DNA of 64,000 bases from VRUE01 sp963716735 (GCA_963716735.1 OY970321.1:992001-1056000); one strand, 5' to 3'; counted from the first letter of the stretch, positions 15,992 to 25,244 are shown. Numbers and translations are program-made. Notes: a model not told the origin generated them from the sequence alone.

Positions 15992-17377
15992 ATGAACAAG
16001 CCTTCCAGTAACGACGCCGCCATGGACGCCGCCATGCTCTTCGGCAATCGCTTCCTCACCGAGGACGCCCCCCAGAAGGACTTCCCCGCCACCGGCATGT
16101 CGGCCCTGGACGCGATGCGCCTGGTCGACGAGGAACTCGCCCTGGAGGGGGACCCGAACCGCAACCTGGCCACCTTCGTGACCACCTGGATGGAGCCCGA
16201 GGCGCAGCGCCTGATCGCCGAGAACCTCTACCGCAACTTCATCGACCACGCCGAGTACCCGATCTCGGCCGAGGTCGAGCAGCGCTGCATCCGCATGCTC
16301 GCCGATCTCTACCACGCTCCCGGCGAGACGACCGGCGCCCGCACCCAGGGGTCCTCGGAGGCGATCATGCTCGGCGCCCTCTCCCTGAAGTGGAAATGGA
16401 AGGAGCGCCGCGAAGCCGCCTCGCTGCCCACCGACAAGCCGAACCTGATCTTCGGCGGCGACGTGCACGTGGTCTGGGAAAAGTTCTGCCGCTACTTCGA
16501 CGTCGAACCGCGGATCGTGCCTCTGCAGGAAGGCAAATACACGATCGGCCCCGAAGACGTGGAGCCGCTGATCGACGAGAACACGATCGGGGTCGCGGCG
16601 GTGCTCGGCACGACCTTCACCGGCCACGCCGACGACATCGTCGGCATCGACAAGCTCCTCGTCGGCCTCAAGAAGGAGAAGGAAATGGACGTGCCGCTGC
16701 ACGTCGACGCGGCCAGCGGCGGCTTCGTCTGGCCCTTCCTCTACCCCGACTCCGAGTGGGACTTCAGGCTTGAGCAGGTGCGCTCGATCAACGTCTCCGG
16801 GCACAAGTTCGGGCTCGTCTACCCGGGAGTCGGCTGGCTCGTCTTCCGCGAGAAGAGCGACCTGGCCGAGGACCTCGTCTTCTACGAGAACTACCTGGGC
16901 AAAACCGACGCCACCTTCACCCTCAACTTCTCCACCGGCGCCTCGATGGTCCTCGCCCAGTACTACAACTTCGTCCGCCTCGGGCGGCAGGGCTACACCT
17001 ACATCATGGAGGCGATGGAGAAGAACGCCCGGGCACTGGCCGAGTACCTCGAGAACTGCGGCGACTTCGAGCTGATCGGCGCCGACAAAGAGCAGTTGCC
17101 GCTGGTCGCCTTCAAGCTGGTCGAGGGGAAGAACTACGACGAGTTCGACCTCTCCTGGCAGCTCTCCGCCGAGCGCGGCTGGATGCTCCCCGCCTACACC
17201 CTCCCCCCCAACGCCGAAAAAGAGAAAGTCCTGCGGGCCCTGGTTAAGGAGACGCTGAGCCGCGAGCAGGTCGACCGCCTCTCGGCCGACATCGCCACGG
17301 CAACCGCGACGCTGGAGAAAAAGGGCGGCGCCCACCCGTCCGAGCGCAAGCAGGTCAAGACCGGCACGGGCTACTGA
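15992..17377 (+). CDS. gadB: Glutamate decarboxylase (PLP-dependent)
   Basis: 461 residues, the usual length for bacterial GAD. It converts L-glutamate to GABA, consuming a proton. The PLP lysine is Lys272 in NVSGHKFG; Asp239 in HVDAASGG would bind the pyridine nitrogen, and QGSSEAIMLG (about 119-128) contacts the phosphate. The C-terminal residues, TGTGY, are shorter than the HKTD-type tail of the E. coli acid-regulated enzyme. No antiporter gene adjoins it in this window, so whether it serves acid resistance is open. ATG start at 15992, with GGTTTGATGG-type sequence but no strong Shine-Dalgarno site. Confidence 0.9.
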   Translation: MNKPSSNDAAMDAAMLFGNRFLTEDAPQKDFPATGMSALDAMRLVDEELALEGDPNRNLATFVTTWMEPEAQRLIAENLYRNFIDHAEYPISAEVEQRCIRMLADLYHAPGETTGARTQGSSEAIMLGALSLKWKWKERREAASLPTDKPNLIFGGDVHVVWEKFCRYFDVEPRIVPLQEGKYTIGPEDVEPLIDENTIGVAAVLGTTFTGHADDIVGIDKLLVGLKKEKEMDVPLHVDAASGGFVWPFLYPDSEWDFRLEQVRSINVSGHKFGLVYPGVGWLVFREKSDLAEDLVFYENYLGKTDATFTLNFSTGASMVLAQYYNFVRLGRQGYTYIMEAMEKNARALAEYLENCGDFELIGADKEQLPLVAFKLVEGKNYDEFDLSWQLSAERGWMLPAYTLPPNAEKEKVLRALVKETLSREQVDRLSADIATATATLEKKGGAHPSERKQVKTGTGY

Positions 17378-17393
17378 GCGCCGTCGGTCTGGA

Positions 17394-18035
17394 CTAAGGC
17401 CTCTCGAGCAGCAGCTTTCGAACGCGGGAGAGCGCAGCGATATTGCTCCTGGCCTCCTCGTCGATGATCCCCGCAAGCTCCAGGATCTGATCGTGCCGGG
17501 CTTCCAGATTGGAGGAAAAGACGGCCTCGTGATGGGCGATGCGATTGCGAAAGTGCAGGATGGGACCGACAAGCCCACCTATCTGCCGCCGTTTTCCATT
17601 GCCGTTTGGGAAAGCCGCCGAAAGCGTCGTACGCCAGAGATCCTCGTAGGGACTGGCGAAGAGCCCCTGCCAGAAGCCAAAGGAGAGAGAGGCGATCACG
17701 CGTCCTCGCGTGGGCGCCTTTCGCACCCGCTCCAGGCGAGCTATCGCGTTGTTGACTTTTTCGCGGCTCTCCACGGTAAGGATTGCGGGATCGGACAGCC
17801 AAATATCTGCCCGGACGATCGAAGCCAGCCTGTCTGGCTCAGAGATCGGGAACTGACGGTCGATCGCGTTTCGCAGAAGGACCTCGAGGTGGCAGAGAAC
17901 CTCCATGAACGCAGCTGAGATCTCAGCGTTCCAGTTATAGAGAGCAACAGCGCGATCGTGATCTTCCCCTGAAGCCTCCAGGTATGCGCGAAAGCGCGGC
18001 TTGCCAAGCCAAAGCGCTACTTGGTCCGGTCGCAT
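17394..18035 (-). CDS. Abi-like HEPN protein (AbiD/Abi_2 family)
   Basis: 213 residues. The C-terminal half contains FRNRIAHHE, in which Arg163 and His168 match the R-(x4-6)-H ribonuclease motif of HEPN domains; the N-terminal half has 'NAEISAAFMEVL.HLEV.LRNAID', also typical of Abi_2/AbiD proteins. Members act in phage defence by abortive infection, probably through RNA cleavage. It is a single gene with no obvious partner; neighbours are housekeeping. The start is ATG at 18035. The assignment of the family is good; activity is inferred. Confidence 0.75.
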   Translation of the reverse strand: MRPDQVALWLGKPRFRAYLEASGEDHDRAVALYNWNAEISAAFMEVLCHLEVLLRNAIDRQFPISEPDRLASIVRADIWLSDPAILTVESREKVNNAIARLERVRKAPTRGRVIASLSFGFWQGLFASPYEDLWRTTLSAAFPNGNGKRRQIGGLVGPILHFRNRIAHHEAVFSSNLEARHDQILELAGIIDEEARSNIAALSRVRKLLLERP

Positions 18036-18096
18036 GTATTCGGTCTCTCGGGCGCCGCTTTAGGCATTTTCGGGGTTGCTACACTGGCTCGTGAAT

Positions 18097-18132
18097 GCCC
18101 CGGTTCGCCTCTGCTCTGCATGCGGCCGGGGC
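18097..18132 (+). terminator. Hairpin followed by T-rich stretch
   Basis: GCCCCGG at 18097-18103 pairs with CCGGGGC at 18126-18132, followed by TTTGATCTTT. It lies in the gap between two leftward genes, so the strand it serves is unclear; it may equally be a regulatory stem upstream of the Abi-like gene. Confidence 0.3.
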
Positions 18133-18282
18133 TTTGATCTTTCTGTCCTCACCGCCAGCTGGCGGTTTATAGACATAGTCGATAGTGCGGGTCGGCGCGA
18201 CACCCGTGACCGGTCGCAGCGCAGCAGAGCCACCGACTGGAGCCGGCGATCACGTGGTGGCCTATGGACAAGGTGCCGGAGG

Positions 18283-18756
18283 CTACCCTTGGCCGCAGAC
18301 CTTCAGGCCGTATTCCTCGGCGATCTTGTTCGCCGGCCCGAACGGATTCGGCTGCTTGGATTCGAACGGCGCCTGCGGATTGGCTTCGACCTCTTCGACC
18401 CCTTCGTCGAGCGAGTCGAGCATTGCCGAGATTTCGTCCTCATCGCCGCTCGGCGCCGCGAGATCCCGTATTTCCTCCGCCTGGTTCTTGACGTTCGGCA
18501 CCAGGATCGTTTCGGAGATTTCGGCTTGCTGCGCCTTGGACGGTTCTTCGTTTTCGTCGATGTTGTTCTTCTCTGCGAAGGCTTCGAACTCGGAGTCGAT
18601 TTCGGCGTTGCCCGTCTTGCAGATCGCATCGGCCTGCGCGATGAACTGCGCTTTGGTCAGCGACGAGGTGCTGTCGTCGTCGCTGCTGCCGCAACCGGCC
18701 ACGATCGCGGCGATGGCTGCTGCGCCGACAAACATCACGATAAGTCCCTTGTTCAC
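18283..18756 (-). CDS. Small acidic lipoprotein
   Basis: 157 residues from GTG 18756, which has GGAGGAGACCAG before it. The signal ends in AAIVAGCGSS, so Cys20 would be lipidated. The mature part begins with an Asp/Ser-rich linker and then 'LTKAQFIAQADAICKTGNAEID', a helical pattern common in actinobacterial lipoproteins, with a second Cys near the end (LKVCGQG) that could pair with the first mature Cys. Function unknown; single-gene unit. Confidence 0.65.
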   Translation of the reverse strand: MNKGLIVMFVGAAAIAAIVAGCGSSDDDSTSSLTKAQFIAQADAICKTGNAEIDSEFEAFAEKNNIDENEEPSKAQQAEISETILVPNVKNQAEEIRDLAAPSGDEDEISAMLDSLDEGVEEVEANPQAPFESKQPNPFGPANKIAEEYGLKVCGQG

Positions 18757-18935
18757 CTGGTCTCCTCCGTTGGGTGCGGCAACGCCTTGCTGGTAGGCGT
18801 CCCTCTTCGCCACGGCGGGCGAAACCCCTCATTTCGCCGCTCGCCGATTTCGGTGTCCTTTTTCACGCCTCCCGTTCGTCTCTAGGCTGAGTGGTCGAAT
18901 GGCGGCCACCACGAAACCAGGTTTAGGAGGCTCCA

Positions 18936-19280
18936 GTGCAATACATGCTGCTGATCTACTCAGGTGACTCGATGAACGAGTTCGGGAAGCTCCCCGAGGA
19001 CGAGCAGAAAGCGGTGCTCGGCGAGTACTACGCGATCTCCGAGCTGCCGGGCATTATCGGCGGCGACCAGCTGCAGCCCGGTGACACCGCGACCACGGTC
19101 CGGGTCGATGGTGGGCAGACGCTGACCACCGACGGTCCCTTCGCCGCAACCAAGGAGGTCCTCGGCGGCTACTACCTGCTCGAAGCCGACGATCTGGATG
19201 CGGCCCTGGAGATCGCGGCGCGAATCCCAGCCGCGCGGATGGGTGGGTCGATTGAGGTGCGCCCGGTGGTGGAGCGCTGA
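18936..19280 (+). CDS. YCII/DGPF-domain protein
   Basis: 114 residues starting at GTG 18936, with GGAGG five bases upstream. The conserved DGPF motif is at 'TTDGPFAATKEVLGGYYLLE', and the fold ends with 'GGSIEVRPVVE'. DGPF proteins are small dimeric alpha/beta proteins almost always encoded beside ECF42-type sigma factors, where they are thought to be part of the regulatory unit or its target. Here the sigma-factor frame follows immediately, overlapping the stop codon. Confidence 0.85.
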   Translation: MQYMLLIYSGDSMNEFGKLPEDEQKAVLGEYYAISELPGIIGGDQLQPGDTATTVRVDGGQTLTTDGPFAATKEVLGGYYLLEADDLDAALEIAARIPAARMGGSIEVRPVVER

Positions 19281-20434
19281 TCGAGCGCGTCTTCAGAGAG
19301 GAGTGGGGACGGGTCCTCGCAACCTTGATCGGCTTCCTCGGCGACATCGACCGCGCCGAGGAAGCCACCCAGTCCGCCTTCGCGGTAGCGGCGGAACGGT
19401 GGCCGCGGGACGGCACTCCCGCCAATCCCCGCGCCTGGCTTATCACGACCGCCCGCAACCAGGCGATCGACCGTGTCCGCCGCGAGCGGACGCTGGCGAA
19501 CAAGACCCGACTGCTCGAGGTGCCTGAGGCCATGGACGAACACCGCGAGGACTCGACCTTCCCCGACGAGCGGCTGGAGCTGATCTTCACCTGCTGCCAC
19601 CCCGCGCTCGGCACCGAGGCGCAGGTGGCGCTGGCGCTGCGGACGCTGGGCGGAATGGCGACGGCCGAGATCGCCCGGGCCTTCCTCGTCCCCGAGGCGA
19701 CGATGTCCAAGCGCCTGGTCCGGGCGAAAAGAAAGATCAAGACGGCGGGGATCCCCTTCCGAATCCCGCCCGATCACCTCCTGCCCGACCGCCTGACGAC
19801 GGTGCTGGCGGTGATCTACCTGATCTTCAACGAGGGCTACGGTGGTCGCAACGAGCTCGCGGCCGAGGGGATCTGGCTCGGCGGCGCCCTGGTCGAGCTG
19901 ATGCCCGACGAGCCCGAGGCCCACGCGCTGCTCGCTTTGATGCAGCTCAGCGATTGCCGCCGCGACGCCCGCTTCGCCGATGGCTCCCTGGTCCTCCTCG
20001 ACGACCAGGACCGCTCCCTCTGGGACCGGGATCAGATCGAGCGAGGACGATCGGCGCTGGACCGCTGCCTCGCACTCGGCGGCCGAGGCGAGTACACGCT
20101 GCAGGCGGCGATCGCCTCCCTCCACCTCGAGGACCCCCAGGACTGGCCCCAGATAGCCGCTCTCTATAAAGAGCTCTCCCGGCTGACCGGCTCACAGGTG
20201 GTGGAGCTCAACCGCGCCGTAGCCGTCGCCGAAACAGGCCAGGTCGATCGTGCCTTGGAGCTCCTGGAGAGCCTGGAGCTGGAGACCTACCCCCACTTCC
20301 ACTCCACCCGAGCCGAGTTCCTACGCCGACTCGACCGGCCTGAGCAGTCCCGAGCCGCCTACGAGACGGCGATGACGCTGGCCCACACCCAAGCCGAGCG
20401 CAAGTTCCTCGAGCGACGCCGGGCCGAGCTTTAA
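19277..20434 (+). CDS. ECF42-type RNA polymerase sigma factor with C-terminal TPR extension
   Basis: About 385 residues. Sigma region 2 is visible in 'GDIDRAEEATQSAFAVAAERWPR' and 'ARNQAIDRVRRER'; region 4 in 'GGMATAEIARAFLVPEATMSKRLVRAKRKI'. The remaining 200 residues are a helical TPR-like extension typical of ECF42. The family N-terminus IERVFREEWGRVLATL is encoded upstream of the first usable TTG (19325), and the only codon that could start it is CTG at 19277, overlapping the YCII stop as CTGA. I therefore set the start there; TTG 19325 is the fallback and would truncate region 2. No anti-sigma gene is present, as usual for the group. Confidence 0.85.
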   Translation: MIERVFREEWGRVLATLIGFLGDIDRAEEATQSAFAVAAERWPRDGTPANPRAWLITTARNQAIDRVRRERTLANKTRLLEVPEAMDEHREDSTFPDERLELIFTCCHPALGTEAQVALALRTLGGMATAEIARAFLVPEATMSKRLVRAKRKIKTAGIPFRIPPDHLLPDRLTTVLAVIYLIFNEGYGGRNELAAEGIWLGGALVELMPDEPEAHALLALMQLSDCRRDARFADGSLVLLDDQDRSLWDRDQIERGRSALDRCLALGGRGEYTLQAAIASLHLEDPQDWPQIAALYKELSRLTGSQVVELNRAVAVAETGQVDRALELLESLELETYPHFHSTRAEFLRRLDRPEQSRAAYETAMTLAHTQAERKFLERRRAEL

Positions 20435-20490
20435 ACCGGCAAGCTCCCGGGTAGGTACAACGCGCAACGACCGAAGGGACGCGATCGCTG

Positions 20491-21258
20491 ATGGCCACCA
20501 CTCCACTTGACGGAACCGTTGCGTTGATCACCGGCGCCAGCAGTGGGATCGGTGAGGCGACGGCGCGTGCGCTTGCGGAGCAGGGGGCGAAAGTCGCGGT
20601 GGCGGCGCGGCGTCTCGAGCGGCTTGAGCGGCTTGCCTCTGAGATCGGCGGACACGGCCACACCGCGCTGGCGATCGAGTCCGACATCGCCGATCGGGAG
20701 CAGGCGATCGCTGCGGTCGATCGCACGGTCGATGAGCTGGGCCGGCTCGACATCGTCGTCAACAACGCCGGTGTGATGCTGCTGGGGCCGATCGAGAACG
20801 CGCCCACCGAAGAATGGGACCGGATGATCGACCTCAACCTCAAGGGCCTGATCAACACCACTCATGCCGCCCTCCCCCACCTGCTCGCGGCGGCCCAGGG
20901 CTCCGAGCGCGGTTGCGCCGACGTGGTCAACATCAGCTCCGTCGCCGGTCGCGTCGCCCGCGCCGGCTCGGGCGTCTACAACCTGACCAAGCACGGGGTC
21001 GGCGCCTTCAGCGAGTCCTTCCGCCAGGAGTTCGCCGATCGCAAGGTCCGCTCGACCCTGATCGAGCCCGGCGCCGTGGCGACCGAGCTGACCGACCACC
21101 TCCGCGACGGGGTGAAGGAGCAGGTGAGAGAGCGCTTCTCCGACACCCACATCCTCGAGGCCACCGACATCGCCGATGCGATCGCCTACGCGGTGACCCG
21201 CCCCTGGCACGTCTGCCTCAACGAGATCCTGATCAGGCCGACCGAACAGAAGGGCTGA
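20491..21258 (+). CDS. SDR-family NAD(P)-dependent oxidoreductase
   Basis: 255 residues, a classical short-chain dehydrogenase. The cofactor motif TGASSGIG is at 14-21, NNAG at 91-94, and the catalytic Ser150, Tyr163 and Lys167 are in place (NISS, YNLTK). Arg40-Arg41 after the second strand favours NADP(H). The closest named groups are YdfG/serine dehydrogenase-like SDRs, but the substrate cannot be assigned. ATG start at 20491; the gene follows ECF42 by 56 bases, so read-through is possible. Confidence 0.85.
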   Translation: MATTPLDGTVALITGASSGIGEATARALAEQGAKVAVAARRLERLERLASEIGGHGHTALAIESDIADREQAIAAVDRTVDELGRLDIVVNNAGVMLLGPIENAPTEEWDRMIDLNLKGLINTTHAALPHLLAAAQGSERGCADVVNISSVAGRVARAGSGVYNLTKHGVGAFSESFRQEFADRKVRSTLIEPGAVATELTDHLRDGVKEQVRERFSDTHILEATDIADAIAYAVTRPWHVCLNEILIRPTEQKG

Positions 21259-21282
21259 GCGGCAACCCGCCGGACCTGTGCG

Positions 21283-21774
21283 GTGGCCTCGATCGCGACG
21301 ATCGGCGTCTACGGCTTCGAGCGCGACTCGTTCCTCGAAGCCCTGGCCGGCGCGAAGGTCAGCCTCCTGCTCGACGTGCGTCAGCGCCGCGGCGTGCGAG
21401 GCAGCGAGTACGCGTGGGCGAACTCGCGCCGTCTGCAGGCGACGCTGGCCGAGGCGGGCATCGGCTACACCCACATGAAGGAGCTGGCGCCGACGACCGA
21501 GCTGCGCCAACTGCAATACCGAGAGGACGCGAGGCTGGGCGAGGGCAAACGATCCCGCACCGCGCTGGCCCCCGAATATGCCCGTCTCTACACAGAGGAG
21601 ATCCTCGACCGCGTCGACCTGGAGCCGGTCGTACGATGGATCGGCTTGAGCTCGGGCGCCCTCCTCTGCGTCGAGCGCGACCCCGAGGCATGCCACCGCT
21701 CGCTGGTCGCGACGCGCCTGGAGAGGGACTGGGGCTTCAGCGTCGAGCACCTGCTCCCGCGAGACGTGGCCTGA
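21283..21774 (+). CDS. DUF488-family protein
   Basis: 163 residues. Starts GTG 21283 as MASIATIGVYGFERDSFLEAL, followed by 'LLLDVRQRRGVRGSEYAWA', 'YTHMKELAPT' and the C-terminal 'LLCVERDPEACHRSLVA', which holds the Cys-His pair typical of the family. DUF488 proteins are small cytoplasmic proteins of unknown biochemical role. It is 24 bases after the SDR gene on the same strand and convergent with nitronate monooxygenase. Confidence 0.8.
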   Translation: MASIATIGVYGFERDSFLEALAGAKVSLLLDVRQRRGVRGSEYAWANSRRLQATLAEAGIGYTHMKELAPTTELRQLQYREDARLGEGKRSRTALAPEYARLYTEEILDRVDLEPVVRWIGLSSGALLCVERDPEACHRSLVATRLERDWGFSVEHLLPRDVA

Positions 21775-21803
21775 CGCAGGTCGGGCCTTGCGGCAAAGGC
21801 TGA

Positions 21804-22763
21804 CTAAGGAGCCAAGGCGCCGACCAGGTCGGCCGCCGGCCTGACGTCGGCGATGCGGGCAACCGTCTCACCGGCGTAGAGCGCCCCGGCGTCGAGTAGC
21901 GTCGCGGGGCCGTCGTCGGTGGGTCCGGCCGGCGAAAGCAGTCGACTACCCGGGCGCTGGGCGAGGATCATTCGTTCCTGCAGCCTCGCCGGCGTGTAGC
22001 GGGCGCCCGGAGAGAGCAGGCGGTTGAGCAGTCTGTTCATCGCCGGGCCGCGCGGGTCGCCGGCCAGCCACCGATCGGTCGCCGCGTTGGCGAGGACCCG
22101 GTGGGGTGCCGGCCAGCCGGCGCCGAACAGCTCGGTGAGGAGGGTGTCCTTCGCCCCGAGCAGGCGCTGTCTGTACTCGGGGTGGGCCCGGCTCTCCTCG
22201 GAGAGCAGAAAGCGGGTGCCGGCGACCGCGGCGCTCGCCCCGGCCGCGAGCGCATCGCGGACGTCGCCCTGCTCGGCGATGCCGCCGGCGAGCAGCAACG
22301 GGTACTCCCCCGGCAGAGCGCTCTTGACCCGATCGAGCAGCTCCAGCGCCGGCGTCACGCCGCGCACGTGGCCGCCCGCCTCGACGCCCTGGACGATCAC
22401 GGCGTCGGCACCCGCCGCGTGAGCAGAGCGAGCCTCGGCCACCGACCCGCACTGGTGCATCCAGACACCGGCGGTGCGCCGTCGTGGCCGGCCCCAGAAG
22501 GTCACGACGACGTCGGCCTCGGCCGCCGCCGCGTACCAGTCGCGCCGGGCGAAGGGGAGCAGCAGGTTGACGGCGAGCGGCCGTCCGGTCAGCGCCCGCG
22601 CCGCCGCCAGCTCCCCGCGGATCGCCGCGGCGCCGTTGACGGCGATGGTCCCGAGGCCGCCGGCCTCGGACACCGCCACCGCCAGCTCGTGACGGCTGAG
22701 CCCGCCGCCCATTCCCGCCTGGACGACGGGGACCTCGACACCAATACGTTCGAGCAGCGACAC
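21804..22763 (-). CDS. Nitronate monooxygenase-like flavoprotein
   Basis: 319 residues, an FMN-dependent TIM barrel of the 2-nitropropane dioxygenase type. Visible motifs include 'PVVQAGMGGGLSRHELAVAVSEAGGLGTI' (split: PVVQAGMGGG and AVSEAGGLGTI), 'GVEAGGHVRG' with the family His, 'LLLAGGIAE' and 'GTRFLLSEES', which bind FMN phosphate. It would oxidise alkyl nitronates to carbonyl compounds, although many homologues act on other substrates. It is followed on the same strand, downstream of the quinone-reductase-like gene, by 36 bases; the two may be co-transcribed. Confidence 0.8.
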   Translation of the reverse strand: MSLLERIGVEVPVVQAGMGGGLSRHELAVAVSEAGGLGTIAVNGAAAIRGELAAARALTGRPLAVNLLLPFARRDWYAAAAEADVVVTFWGRPRRRTAGVWMHQCGSVAEARSAHAAGADAVIVQGVEAGGHVRGVTPALELLDRVKSALPGEYPLLLAGGIAEQGDVRDALAAGASAAVAGTRFLLSEESRAHPEYRQRLLGAKDTLLTELFGAGWPAPHRVLANAATDRWLAGDPRGPAMNRLLNRLLSPGARYTPARLQERMILAQRPGSRLLSPAGPTDDGPATLLDAGALYAGETVARIADVRPAADLVGALAP

Positions 22764-22799
22764 GTCCGCAGTCTAGGTTCGCCGCGAGCCGGCACCCCT

Positions 22800-23768
22800 T
22801 CAGGGCGCCATCACCACGCGGCCGAAGGCGTTGCGGCCCTCCAGGTACTCATGGGCAGCGGCCGCTTCGGCGAGCGGGAACGACCTGTCGATCTCGACGT
22901 GCAGCTCTCCGCTTGCCACCTGCCCGATCAGGTCGGCGATCATCGGGTGGACCCGCGGGTACTCGGCCAGCATCGCTCCCCCCAGGTAGACGCCGCGCAG
23001 GGTGTTGTTCTTCCCCCACAGCGTTTTGGCCTCGACGTTCGAGCCGGCCCGCGCGGCAACCCCGACGCTGACCAGCGTCCCCCTGTAGGCGAGCGCCTCC
23101 ACCCCGTCGACCAGGTTCTGCCCGCCGATCGAATCGAGGATGACGTCGACACCGCGGCCGTCGGTCAGCTCGCGAACCCGGTCGACGAAGCTCTCGCGTG
23201 CGTAGTTGATGCCGTGGTCGAGACCGAGCGGCTCGAGGCGCTCGAGCTTCTCGTCGCTCGAGGCGGTCGAGATCACCGTCGCGCCTGCCTGCTTCGCCAT
23301 CTGGATCGCCGCCATGCCGACGCCGCCGGCCCCGGCGTGTATGAGCACAGTCTGCCCCCGCTCGAGGTTCGCCGCCGTGAACAGGCACTCGTGTGCAGTG
23401 CCGAGGGCGACCGGGATGCAGGCGGCCACGGCTGGGTCGAGTCCCTCCGGGATGGGCCAGGTCATGACCGCGGGCACGACCCGCTTCGCGGCGTGGGAGC
23501 CATCCGCGTTGAGGGCGACCACCTTCTCGCCGACCGCGGGGCTCTCGACCCCGGCGCCGACCTCGCTGACCGTGCCGGCGCTCAGGTAACCGACGATGTG
23601 CGGGGTCGTGGCCGGCGGCGAGCCGGCGCGGGCGAGCAGGTCGCCACCCTCGATGCTGATCGCCTCGACGTCCAGCAGCACGCATCCCTCGGGACAGGCA
23701 GGGTCGGGGACCTCCTCGTAGCGCAGTACGTCCGGCGCGCCGTTCTCATATATGACCGCCGCCTTCAC
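22800..23768 (-). CDS. Quinone oxidoreductase-like MDR protein
   Basis: 322 residues from GTG 23768 (MKAAVIYENGAPDVL). It belongs to the zinc-free medium-chain reductase group: the nucleotide motif is 'HAGAGGVGMAAIQMAK', and 'DVILDSIGGQ' follows, while the zinc ligand cysteines of alcohol dehydrogenases are missing. Family members reduce quinones or enones with NADPH. The gene is divergent from the MFS exporter with 50 bases between, suggesting common regulation. An alternative upstream frame start is not supported by family alignment. Confidence 0.82.
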   Translation of the reverse strand: MKAAVIYENGAPDVLRYEEVPDPACPEGCVLLDVEAISIEGGDLLARAGSPPATTPHIVGYLSAGTVSEVGAGVESPAVGEKVVALNADGSHAAKRVVPAVMTWPIPEGLDPAVAACIPVALGTAHECLFTAANLERGQTVLIHAGAGGVGMAAIQMAKQAGATVISTASSDEKLERLEPLGLDHGINYARESFVDRVRELTDGRGVDVILDSIGGQNLVDGVEALAYRGTLVSVGVAARAGSNVEAKTLWGKNNTLRGVYLGGAMLAEYPRVHPMIADLIGQVASGELHVEIDRSFPLAEAAAAHEYLEGRNAFGRVVMAP

Positions 23769-23818
23769 TGGCACGATCCTATCTTCAGCCTCTCGTTCCC
23801 TCGATAGGAGTCGCCGAA

Positions 23819-25225
23819 ATGCCCAACGAATTCCAGCGCTACCGCGTCCTCTGGCCACTCGTCCCGGCAATGGCGATGGTGATGATCGACTTCACGATCG
23901 TCAGCATCTCGGCGACGACGATCCAGAGAGACCTCCATCTCTCCGAGACCGCCGTGCAGTGGCTGGTCACCGCCTACGCGCTCTCCACCGCCGCCTTCGT
24001 CGCGCTCGGGGGCAGGCTCGGCGACATCTTCGGCCATCGCCGGATCGTCATCGTCGGGATCGTCCTCTTCGCCGGCAGCTCGTTGATGTGCGGCCTGGTG
24101 CCGGACAGCGCCGGGATCTCGGTCGCGTGGTTGATCTTCTTCCGGGTGCTGCAGGGCGTCGGCGCGGGCATGCTGATTCCATCGGCGACGGTCTTGGTGC
24201 TCGATGCCTTCCCGGGGAACGAGCGCGGCAAGGGCCTGGCGATCTTCTTCATCGTCAGCGGGTTGTTCACCGCGATCGGGCCGGTCGCCGGCTCCTACCT
24301 GACCGAGTTCTGGACCTGGCGGGCGATCTTCTGGATCAACGTGCCGGTCGCCTTGCTCTCGCTGATCGAGTTCCGCTTCGCCAAGCTCAACGACGTCAAA
24401 AACCCCGCGCGGCTCGATGTGCGCGGCGCGGTCCTGATCGTTATCGGGATGAGCCTGACCGTGCTCGGGATCCAGCAGTCCACCGAATGGGGCTGGGACA
24501 GCCCGGCCACGCTCGGCTCGATCGTCGCCGGCCTGGCGGTGCTCGCCCTCTTCGTCTCGGTCGAGCGCAAGACCGAGGACCCGCTGATCGACGTCAACGC
24601 GATGATCGCCAACCGGCCGTTCGCGGTCGACAACCTGCTCACCTTCCTCGTCTTCGGCCCCTGGCTGGCGGTCTTCTTCTTCGGCAGCATGTACTTCCAG
24701 ATCGCCGTCGGCCAGGAACCAACCCAGGCGGGCTTCTCGATCCTGACGATGTTCTACTCGTTCTTCATCGCCGCGCGGATCGGCGGCGGCTGGATGGACA
24801 AGTACGGCGCCAAGAAACCGGTCACGATCGGCTTCCTCCTGGGGACGATCGGGATGATCGTCTGGGCGGGGGAGCTCTCGAACCTGAGCCACTCCGAAAC
24901 CCTGATCGGGATGCTGCTGACCGGCGCCGGCTTCGGCCTCACCTTCTCACCGCTCAACACCGACGCGCTCAACCGGCTTCCCGACGCGATGCGCGGCCAG
25001 GGCTCCGGCATCGTCCAGACCTTCCGCAACTTCGGCTCGGCGGTTGGGATGGCGATCATGGGCAGCATCGTCGCCGGCGCCACGGACCTGACCGGCGCCG
25101 CGGGCCCGGGGAACTTCGCCGCCGCGATGGAGACCGCCTTCTACGTCGGCGCCGCGATGCTCGGCATCGGCTACCTCGCGGCGCGCATCCTGATGCCGGA
25201 TGGCAAGCAGGAGGGCATCGAGTAG
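23819..25225 (+). CDS. MFS exporter, DHA2 (14-TM) type
   Basis: 468 residues with about 13-14 hydrophobic segments. 'WLVTAYALSTAAFVALGGRLGDIFGHRR' (split motif A: GGRLGDIFGHRR) and 'GPVAGSYLTEFWTWRAIFWINVP' features (GPVAG...WRAIFWINVP) mark the DHA2 drug:proton antiporter family. It probably exports hydrophobic compounds with proton uptake. ATG 23819 has AGGAG eight to nine bases upstream. It is convergent with an HxlR regulator gene, a plausible controller, from which it is separated by a long hairpin. Confidence 0.88.
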   Translation: MPNEFQRYRVLWPLVPAMAMVMIDFTIVSISATTIQRDLHLSETAVQWLVTAYALSTAAFVALGGRLGDIFGHRRIVIVGIVLFAGSSLMCGLVPDSAGISVAWLIFFRVLQGVGAGMLIPSATVLVLDAFPGNERGKGLAIFFIVSGLFTAIGPVAGSYLTEFWTWRAIFWINVPVALLSLIEFRFAKLNDVKNPARLDVRGAVLIVIGMSLTVLGIQQSTEWGWDSPATLGSIVAGLAVLALFVSVERKTEDPLIDVNAMIANRPFAVDNLLTFLVFGPWLAVFFFGSMYFQIAVGQEPTQAGFSILTMFYSFFIAARIGGGWMDKYGAKKPVTIGFLLGTIGMIVWAGELSNLSHSETLIGMLLTGAGFGLTFSPLNTDALNRLPDAMRGQGSGIVQTFRNFGSAVGMAIMGSIVAGATDLTGAAGPGNFAAAMETAFYVGAAMLGIGYLAARILMPDGKQEGIE

Positions 25226-25244
25226 CCGGCCCGGCCCGGCCCGG

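Noticed and set aside
15401..17578. 725-residue frame opposite gadB
   Set aside because: It is an antisense shadow caused by high GC at third codon positions; the plus-strand product is a clear glutamate decarboxylase.
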